NCBI GenBank assembly: GCA_003478935.1
Contig: QUFP01000044.1
Location: 1-28,034, forward strand
Length of the DNA: 28,034 nucleotides
Reading direction: 5' to 3'
DNA from: Firmicutes bacterium AF25-13AC
Lineage (GTDB): Bacteria > Bacillota > Clostridia > Lachnospirales > Lachnospiraceae
Within the stretch, counting starts at the first letter, position 1, and the number at the start of each line of letters is the position of its first letter. The position numbers were made by a program, and so were the translations under genes. The notes under the pieces are model-generated. The model worked only from the letters and a program-made list of their open reading frames with translations, was not told where the DNA came from and searched no databases. Below, in pieces: positions 23,034 to 28,034 of the stretch.

Positions 23034-24845
23034 ATGAGTTTAGCAATGAGAAATGAAGTCCCTGTTGAACTGACATGGGATCTTTCCCTGATTTATCCGA
23101 CTGAGGAAGCGATGTACAGGGATGTTGAAAAAATGAAGGCTCTATGTGCTTCTATGGAGGAACGCTTTAAGGGAAAGCTGACAACGCCTGAAGCTATTTG
23201 TGACTGCTTAAATGATCTTCAGGAGATGACTCGCCTGATGACACTGACTGGCAATTATACTGATCTGGCTGTTTCGGTTGATTATTATGACAGCCACAAT
23301 CAAGAGAGAAATGACCGTGTAATGAATATAATTTCTGACATCAACAGCCGTTTGAGTTTTATCAACAGCGAAATTACCGAGCAGAGCGAAGAAACACTGA
23401 AGGCTTCTATTGCAATTGCCGGCGGAAGCCGCATCTATCTTGAAGACATACTTCGCCGTAAGCCGCATCAGCTGCATCCTGAGACAGAGCGCGCCTTGTC
23501 TGCACTTTCTCAGACCTTAAACACGCCTTATCAGATTTACAACATGACTAAGCTTGCAGACATGAAGTTTGATTCCTTCCATGCTAATAACAAGGATTAT
23601 CCACTTGGCTATTCCCTGTTTGAAGATGACTATGAATATGAATCTGACACACAAATCCGCCGCAGTGCTTTTGATGCATTTAGCAAGAAACTGGCTCAGT
23701 ATGAGAACACAACTGCTGCCGCTTATAATTCACAGGTTCAGACTGAAAAGACAATGGCTACACTGCGCGGTTTTGAAAGCGTATTTGACAGTCTTTTGTT
23801 TGACCAGAAGGTAAGCCGTGAGCTTTATGACCGTCAGATCGATCTGATTACAACAAAGCTCTCTGTTCATATGCGCAAGTATGCACGTCTGTTAAAGAAA
23901 ATTCACAAGCTGGATCGTATGACCTTTGCTGATTTAAAAATTTCCGTTGATCCTGAATATGATCCAAAGGTAACTATTGAGGGTTCTAAGGAATATATCG
24001 AAAAAGGTCTTTCCATCCTTGGACCTGAGTATGTAGATATGGTGCGTGAAGCTTATCGTGACCGCTGGGTTGATTTTGCAAAAAATCAAGGCAAGTCAAC
24101 TGGTGGTTTCTGCGCAAGCCCCTACGGAACTAATTCCTTTATTTTGTTAAGCTGGAACGACCGTATGGCCGATGTATTTACACTGGCTCACGAGCTTGGT
24201 CATGCTGGACATTTCCGTGCCTGCAACAGCGCACAGTCCATCTTTGACACTGATGTATCTTCATACTTTGTTGAGGCCCCGTCCACTATGAACGAGCTTT
24301 TAATGGCGCATTATCTGCTGCAGTCAAATGATGACAAGCGTTTCCGCCGCTGGGTACTCTCCTGCCAGATCAGCAACACCTATTATCACAACTTTGTTAC
24401 ACATCTGATGGAGGCTGCTTATCAGCGCGAGGTATACCGTATTATCGACAACGGCGGCAGCGTTCAGGCTGATACATTAAGCAGCATCATGAAAAAAACT
24501 CTTCAGGATTTCTGGGGCGATGATGTAGAAATCTGTGATGGAGCTAAGCTTACATGGATGCGCCAGCCGCACTACTATATGGGGCTTTACTCCTACACAT
24601 ACAGTGCTGGACTGACTGTTGCCACACAGGTCTGCAAGCGAATTGAAAAGGAAGGTCAGACTGCTGTGGATGACTGGAAGAAAGTACTTGCAGCTGGAAG
24701 CACACTGACCCCTGTTGAGCTTGCCGCACTTGCAAAGGTAGATATCACAACAGATGCACCTCTTCTTGATACTATTGAGACAATTGGCGACATGATTGAT
24801 GAAATCTGCCGTTTGACTGATGAGCTAGAGGAAGAAGACAAATAA
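23034..24845 (+). CDS. pepF: Oligoendopeptidase F (M3 metallopeptidase)
   Basis: The 603-residue cytoplasmic zinc peptidase cleaves short peptides. The zinc motif HELGH (386-390) lies in LAHELGHAGHF with a third ligand glutamate expected near 414 (YFVEAPSTMNE). Its N-terminal helical lid and total length fit the PepF clade. AAAGGTGA stands 7-8 nt before the ATG. It is monocistronic, divergent from the riboswitch operon, and ends at a strong terminator. In Clostridia it likely recycles imported or signal-derived peptides. Confidence 0.95.
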   Translation: MSLAMRNEVPVELTWDLSLIYPTEEAMYRDVEKMKALCASMEERFKGKLTTPEAICDCLNDLQEMTRLMTLTGNYTDLAVSVDYYDSHNQERNDRVMNIISDINSRLSFINSEITEQSEETLKASIAIAGGSRIYLEDILRRKPHQLHPETERALSALSQTLNTPYQIYNMTKLADMKFDSFHANNKDYPLGYSLFEDDYEYESDTQIRRSAFDAFSKKLAQYENTTAAAYNSQVQTEKTMATLRGFESVFDSLLFDQKVSRELYDRQIDLITTKLSVHMRKYARLLKKIHKLDRMTFADLKISVDPEYDPKVTIEGSKEYIEKGLSILGPEYVDMVREAYRDRWVDFAKNQGKSTGGFCASPYGTNSFILLSWNDRMADVFTLAHELGHAGHFRACNSAQSIFDTDVSSYFVEAPSTMNELLMAHYLLQSNDDKRFRRWVLSCQISNTYYHNFVTHLMEAAYQREVYRIIDNGGSVQADTLSSIMKKTLQDFWGDDVEICDGAKLTWMRQPHYYMGLYSYTYSAGLTVATQVCKRIEKEGQTAVDDWKKVLAAGSTLTPVELAALAKVDITTDAPLLDTIETIGDMIDEICRLTDELEEEDK

Positions 24846-24852
24846 ATAAAAT

Positions 24853-24895
24853 GGACTGGCTAACAGATAAATAATCTGCAGCCAGTCCGTTTTTT
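24853..24895 (+). terminator. Intrinsic terminator after pepF
   Basis: GGACTGGCT (24853-24861) pairs with AGCCAGTCC (24880-24888), followed by GTTTTTT. It lies between pepF and nagA, which converge, and may act on both. Confidence 0.9.
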
Positions 24896-24912
24896 AATTA
24901 TAATTATTTTGA

Positions 24913-26052
24913 TTAACGCACTAGTTTTCCGCGCTTAATCATGTGAACAATATTAAGCTCTTCATCAAGAATAAGCAAATTTGCATACTTTCCTGCTTCT
25001 ACATCGCCGTAATCATCTAATACACCGATGCTTCTTGCCGGATTGTGAGTAGCAGCTTTTACTGCACTCGCAAATGGAATTTTCATTGTCTTAACTGCGC
25101 AGCGAAGACAATTCATCAAATTAGTAACGCTTCCTGCGATTGTAGCTGAATCAGATGCAAGTGTGGCAAGGTTTCCCTTTACCTCTACCTGCTGACCACC
25201 TAAATCGTAGCAGCCATCCTCAAGACCGCAGGCTCTCATAGTATCACTGATTAAAATAACATGCTCATCTGTAAACAGTTTAAACGCAAGACGTACTACT
25301 GACGGATGAATATGAACATTATCGCAGATCAGCTCTACGTCAGCTTCAGCATCTGCTGCTGCTGAAAGCGGACCTGGCTTACGATGATGAATGCCTGGCA
25401 TTGCATTAAAACCATGTGTCAGATGATTGGCACCATGCTCAAATGCCTGCATTGCTGTATCGTAGTCAGTACAAGTGTGTGCAATAGATACGGATGCCAC
25501 ATGATCTTTGATTTTTTCTACAAAGTCAATTGCATTCTCTGTCTCTGGTGCAACATCACAGATTCGAATACGTCCCTTTGCACGCTCCTGCAGACGAAGA
25601 AGCATATCTGCATCTGGCTTTTGTACATAGTCAGAGTTCTGTGCACCAACACGGTTAGGATTGATAAATGGTCCTTCTAAATGAAGACCAACAAAATCTG
25701 CGCCCACAGGACTTTCATAATCTGCTGCAATGTCCATAATCTCAGAAAGCTTATCCTCTGGATATGTCATCGTCGCAGGACAGATCGCAAGAACACCTTC
25801 ACTGCCCTCGTATTCCGCTATTTTATCAAAAGCTTCCTTTGAGGCATCACAGGTATCATATCCCACACAGCCATGGAAATGAACATCGAGAAGGCCTGGA
25901 ATCACATACATACCTTTTGCATCAATGATGGTTTCATCTGAGCTTGACGACGTTTCTTTAGGCGTAACAGACGCAATGCGCTCGCCGTCTACTGTAACCT
26001 CTCCATCAAAAATCTGACCATTGCTGCAGATCTTTGCATTTAAAATTTTCAT
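24913..26052 (-). CDS. nagA: N-acetylglucosamine-6-phosphate deacetylase
   Basis: The 379-residue amidohydrolase removes acetate from GlcNAc-6-phosphate. VIPGLLDVHFHG carries the first metal motif (HFH at 58-60), with LHLEGPFINPNRVGAQ, SIAHTCTDYD, THGFNAMPGIHHRKPG and the catalytic aspartate in LISDTMRACG also present. I chose the ATG at 26052, which gives the normal N-terminus MKILNAKI and has a GAAAGG site; an in-frame TTG upstream overlaps nagB. It follows nagB by 20 nt, and together they convert GlcNAc-6-P to fructose-6-P and ammonia. Confidence 0.96.
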   Translation of the reverse strand: MKILNAKICSNGQIFDGEVTVDGERIASVTPKETSSSSDETIIDAKGMYVIPGLLDVHFHGCVGYDTCDASKEAFDKIAEYEGSEGVLAICPATMTYPEDKLSEIMDIAADYESPVGADFVGLHLEGPFINPNRVGAQNSDYVQKPDADMLLRLQERAKGRIRICDVAPETENAIDFVEKIKDHVASVSIAHTCTDYDTAMQAFEHGANHLTHGFNAMPGIHHRKPGPLSAAADAEADVELICDNVHIHPSVVRLAFKLFTDEHVILISDTMRACGLEDGCYDLGGQQVEVKGNLATLASDSATIAGSVTNLMNCLRCAVKTMKIPFASAVKAATHNPARSIGVLDDYGDVEAGKYANLLILDEELNIVHMIKRGKLVR

Positions 26053-26072
26053 ACTGTTTGCCTTTCTTTTGC

Positions 26073-26804
26073 TTACAGCTTGCAAAGAGACAATGCTGCC
26101 TCATCTGCAACGATTGTAACGTCCGGATGAATCTGAAGAATAGATGCCGGAACATATGGTGTAATTGGTCCAAATAATGTGTTCTTAACTGCTTCTGCCT
26201 TATCCTCACCACTTGCTACAAGAAGGATCTTCTTTGCCTGAAGGATAGTTCCGATACCCATTGTGTATGCCTGACGCGGTACATCTGCCTCTGACGCAAA
26301 GAAACGCTTGTTGGCATCGATTGTACTCTGTGTCAGATCTACGCAATGTGTTACCTGTGCAAAGCTGTCAGATGGCTCATTAAATCCGATATGTCCATTA
26401 CGTCCAAGTCCAAGAAGCTGCATATCGATTCCACCAAGAGAACGAATCTGATTTTCATAACGACGGCACTCAAACTCGCTGTCCTCACAAGTTCCGTCCG
26501 GAATAAAGGAGTAATCCGGGCGAATATTCACACGATCAAATAAATGAGTATGCATAAAGTAATAGTAGCTCTGGTCGTTCTCTTTTGTCAGTCCGCGATA
26601 CTCATCAAGATTAACAGTTGTTACCTCGGAAAAATCGATATCATTCTTATGATACCACTCTACCAGCTGATCATAAATTCCGATTGGTGTTGAACCGGTT
26701 GCCAGACCTAATACACAGTCTGGCTTGATAATTACCTGGGCAGAAATCAGATTTGCAGCCTTGCGGCTCATTTCCTTATAGTCCTTGGTACAATAAATTC
26801 TCAT
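26073..26804 (-). CDS. nagB: Glucosamine-6-phosphate deaminase
   Basis: The 243-residue enzyme converts glucosamine-6-phosphate to fructose-6-phosphate and ammonia. GLATGSTPIGIY (phosphate loop), NLDEYRGL (catalytic Asp/Glu), GLGRNGHIGFNEP and a closing VTIVADEAAL are present. The ATG at 26804 is chosen for its GGAGGAA site 8 nt upstream; a longer TTG start would include that site. It is the first gene of the nagBA operon, with a clear promoter at 26847-26875. Confidence 0.96.
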   Translation of the reverse strand: MRIYCTKDYKEMSRKAANLISAQVIIKPDCVLGLATGSTPIGIYDQLVEWYHKNDIDFSEVTTVNLDEYRGLTKENDQSYYYFMHTHLFDRVNIRPDYSFIPDGTCEDSEFECRRYENQIRSLGGIDMQLLGLGRNGHIGFNEPSDSFAQVTHCVDLTQSTIDANKRFFASEADVPRQAYTMGIGTILQAKKILLVASGEDKAEAVKNTLFGPITPYVPASILQIHPDVTIVADEAALSLCKL

Positions 26805-26846
26805 TGAAACTTCCTCCGTTTTCAAAAAAATAATATTTGTATTTTT

Positions 26847-26875
26847 ATTATATCATCAATACAGAGATAAGTAAA
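26847..26875 (-). promoter_or_regulatory. Promoter of nagBA
   Basis: Minus-strand TTTACT (26870-26875), a 17-nt spacer and TATAAT (26847-26852) with a TGA extended -10. The predicted start near 26840 leaves a leader of about 36 nt. No clear operator palindrome is visible. Confidence 0.7.
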
Positions 26876-26925
26876 CTAATATCTCGGTTTTTAAAAGTTA
26901 AAACCTTATCAATAGGTATATTACA

Positions 26926-26959
26926 AAAGCCCTTCGGTGTAATGGTTTCGTCGCCGGAT
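26926..26959 (-). repeat. Palindromic dispersed repeat, copy C (one-arm fragment)
   Basis: The 34-nt stretch AAAGCCCTTCGGTGTAATGG... through GCCGGA matches one arm of copies A and B with a single visible mismatch and then stops. A 14-bp direct repeat (26917-26930 and 26960-26973) brackets the fragment, its first copy overlapping the arm. The segment lies between the tRNA terminator and the nagBA promoter. Confidence 0.75.
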
Positions 26960-26966
26960 TATATTA

Positions 26967-26999
26967 CAAAAGCGGCTCCTGCTTTCGCAGAAACCGCTT
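26967..26999 (-). terminator. Terminator of the tRNA cluster
   Basis: On the minus strand AAGCGG/CCGCTT and CTGC/GCAG form a two-part stem with a GAAA tetraloop, followed by TTTTG. It starts 9 nt after tRNA-Arg. The T-tract is short, so efficiency may be moderate. Confidence 0.75.
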
Positions 27000-27007
27000 A
27001 TCAATAA

Positions 27008-27081
<74 letters not shown>

Positions 27082-27084
27082 ATA

Positions 27085-27157
27085 TGGGGCCTATAGGGCT
27101 CGAACCTATGACCCTCTGCTTGTAAGGCAGATGCTCTCCCAGCTGAGCTAAGACCCC
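27085..27157 (-). tRNA. tRNA-Val (TAC)
   Basis: A 73-nt cloverleaf with acceptor GGGGTCT/AGGCCCC, anticodon loop CTTACAA and T-loop TTCGAGC. CCA is not encoded. It is 3 nt from tRNA-Arg. Confidence 0.96.
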
Positions 27158-27192
27158 AAATATTTAATTGTAGCTGAAAGTTATTCAGCAAA

Positions 27193-27266
27193 CGACCCGA
27201 AAGGGGTTCGAACCCTTGACCTCCGCCGTGACAGGGCGGCGCTCTAACCAACTGAGCCACCGGGCC
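27193..27266 (-). tRNA. tRNA-Asp (GTC)
   Basis: A 74-nt cloverleaf with acceptor GGCCCGG/TCGGGTC, anticodon loop CTGTCAC and discriminator G, as expected for tRNA-Asp. It is the first gene after the internal promoter at 27303-27331. Confidence 0.96.
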
Positions 27267-27302
27267 TAACTTGTGTCGTTAACTTTATCAACAACATGTG
27301 AT

Positions 27303-27331
27303 ATGTTACCACATCTTTAGCTGTTTGTCAA
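27303..27331 (-). promoter_or_regulatory. Internal stable-RNA promoter before tRNA-Asp
   Basis: Minus-strand TTGACA (27326-27331), a 17-nt spacer and TAACAT (27303-27308) with a TGG extended -10. The A-rich block just upstream (GTTAAAAAAGTTG) is identical to that of the promoter at 27760-27788 and resembles an UP element. It should drive the Asp-Val-Arg trio. Confidence 0.85.
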
Positions 27332-27382
27332 CAACTTTTTTAACTTTTTTTCACTATGGACATCTGACAAATTGGTTGGCAG

Positions 27383-27454
27383 TGGACCCTCAGGGACTTG
27401 AACCCGGGACCGACCGGTTATGAGCCGGTTGCTCTAACCAACTGAGCTAAGTCC
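27383..27454 (-). tRNA. tRNA-Met (CAT), non-canonical acceptor region
   Basis: D arm GCTCAGTTGGTTAGAGC, anticodon arm ACCGG-CTCATAA-CCGGT and T-loop TTCAAGT identify a CAT tRNA of elongator-Met type. The 5' side is two nucleotides short: GGACT-TA-GCTC, where seven acceptor bases before TA are usual. The T-stem CCGGG/CCCTG has one C-T mismatch. The 3' strand AGGGTCC pairs with GGACT only in part. The boundaries are therefore approximate (5' end could be 27456). It may be a functional variant or a decaying copy. Confidence 0.75.
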
Positions 27455-27464
27455 ATAGGAAAAA

Positions 27465-27537
27465 AGCCGATGATCGGACTCGAACCGATAACCTGCTGAT
27501 TACAAATCAGCTGCTCTGCCAATTGAGCCACATCGGC
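27465..27537 (-). tRNA. tRNA-Thr (TGT)
   Basis: A 73-nt cloverleaf with a perfect acceptor GCCGATG/CATCGGC, anticodon loop TTTGTAA and T-loop TTCGAGT. CCA is not encoded. Confidence 0.96.
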
Positions 27538-27560
27538 ATAGACAATCTAATGATTGTCAG

Positions 27561-27632
27561 TGACTCCAAGGGGATTTGAACCCCTGTTACCGCCGTGAAA
27601 GGGCGGTGTCTTAACCGCTTGACCATGGAGCC
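27561..27632 (-). tRNA. tRNA-Glu (TTC)
   Basis: A 72-nt cloverleaf with acceptor GGCTCCA/TGGAGTC (one G-U pair), anticodon loop CTTTCAC and T-arm AGGGG-TTCAAAT-CCCCT. Confidence 0.96.
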
Positions 27633-27639
27633 TTGCCAG

Positions 27640-27710
27640 CTCCCCGAGTAGGCTCGAACCTACAACAACTCGGTTAACAGCCGAGTGCTCTACCATTGAG
27701 CTATCGAGGA
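27640..27710 (-). tRNA. tRNA-Asn (GTT), T-arm one base short
   Basis: Acceptor TCCTCGA/TCGGGGA, D arm GCTCAATGGTAGAGC and anticodon loop CTGTTAA give tRNA-Asn. The T-arm reads GTAGG-TTCGAG-CCTAC, a six-base loop where seven is standard, so the gene is 71 nt and not 72. It is the first tRNA after the 23S gene. Confidence 0.88.
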
Positions 27711-27759
27711 ATATTTACTTAACTATCGTTGTCAACTTTTTCTCTCAGCGACATTTAAT

Positions 27760-27788
27760 ATCTTATCACATTTTCATCGTTTTGTCAA
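27760..27788 (-). promoter_or_regulatory. Stable-RNA promoter between 23S rRNA and tRNA-Asn
   Basis: Minus-strand TTGACA (27783-27788), a 17-nt spacer and TAAGAT (27760-27765) with a TGA extended -10. The A-rich upstream block matches the promoter at 27303-27331. The tRNAs can thus be made independently of rRNA read-through. No 5S gene and no clear terminator are seen in the 27711-27879 gap. Confidence 0.85.
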
Positions 27789-27879
27789 CAACTTTTTTAA
27801 CTTTTTTTTGCATGTACCTTAAAAACTGCACACAAACTTTTCATCTCAAACCTATTACCATTTCCTACCCTGACCTTTT

Positions 27880-28034
27880 GGTCAAGCCCTCGACCGATTA
27901 GTAGCAGTCAGCTCCATGCCTTACGGCACTTCCACCCCTGCCCTATCAACCTCGTCGTCTTCAAGGGGTCTTACTCTTACGATGGGATATCTCATCTTGA
28001 GGGGGGCTTCACGCTTAGATGCCTTCAGCGTTTA
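27880..28034 (-). rRNA. rrl: 23S ribosomal RNA, 3' end (continues past window)
   Basis: The minus strand reads the highly conserved 23S 3' region: GCATCTAAGCGTGAAGCC, GATGAGATATCCCATC, TGGAAGTGCCGTAAGGCATG, GAGCTGACTGCTACTAATCG and the terminal GAGGGCTTGACC. The exact 3' end is set by similarity to other Clostridia. Only about 155 nt lie inside the window. Confidence 0.97.

Noticed and set aside
27286..27300. A TTGATA box before tRNA-Asp as another promoter
   Set aside because: No acceptable -10 box occurs at 16-18 nt; the TTGACA/TAACAT promoter just upstream is much better.

Overview
The window looks like a chromosomal segment from an anaerobic Firmicute, most likely of the family Lachnospiraceae (Clostridium cluster XIVa). 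The evidence is the gap-pgk-tpi-gpmI glycolytic cluster, moderately AT-rich DNA with strong Shine-Dalgarno sites, a CstA permease, a TelA/XpaC pair, a GH3 enzyme beside xylulokinase, and the 23S rRNA 3' end. The genus cannot be fixed from the sequence alone.

Layout. 1-316: N-terminus of a P-loop ATPase running off the left edge, with its own promoter. 547-2091: DUF4874/DUF4832 protein. 2269-4496: an uncharacterised protein translationally coupled to a CstA-type permease. 4710-9612 (minus): glycolytic operon gap-pgk-tpi-gpmI with structured spacers, bracketed by two inverted copies of a ~145-bp palindromic repeat. 10093-10944: PHP-type histidinol phosphatase. 11041-11913: DegV. 12034-12543: membrane-anchored extracytoplasmic protein. 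12533-20567 (minus): an eight-gene run without visible internal terminators: small membrane protein, lgt, ybaK-like gene (frameshifted), greA, GH3 glycosidase, xylB, xpaC-like and telA-like genes. 20709-22906 (minus): a yybP-ykoY (Mn2+) riboswitch leading into an uncharacterised 144-aa protein and a flotillin. 23034-24845: oligoendopeptidase F. 24913-26804 (minus): nagB-nagA. 27008-27710 (minus): seven tRNA genes (Asn, Glu, Thr, Met, Asp, Val, Arg) downstream of the 3' end of a 23S rRNA gene that continues beyond the right edge. No 5S gene lies between the 23S and the tRNAs.

How the parts work together. The core is carbon metabolism: lower glycolysis, amino-sugar catabolism (NagB/NagA feeding fructose-6-phosphate), xylo-oligosaccharide use (GH3 plus xylulokinase) and a CstA-family carrier. 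Envelope functions (Lgt, flotillin, TelA/XpaC) are interleaved. The most unusual item is the riboswitch: aptamer, promoter, intrinsic terminator and a possible antiterminator are all visible, and it controls no recognisable metal transporter. Other items worth a second look are the palindromic repeat family, the ybaK frameshift, two non-canonical tRNA genes and a duplicated stable-RNA promoter cassette.
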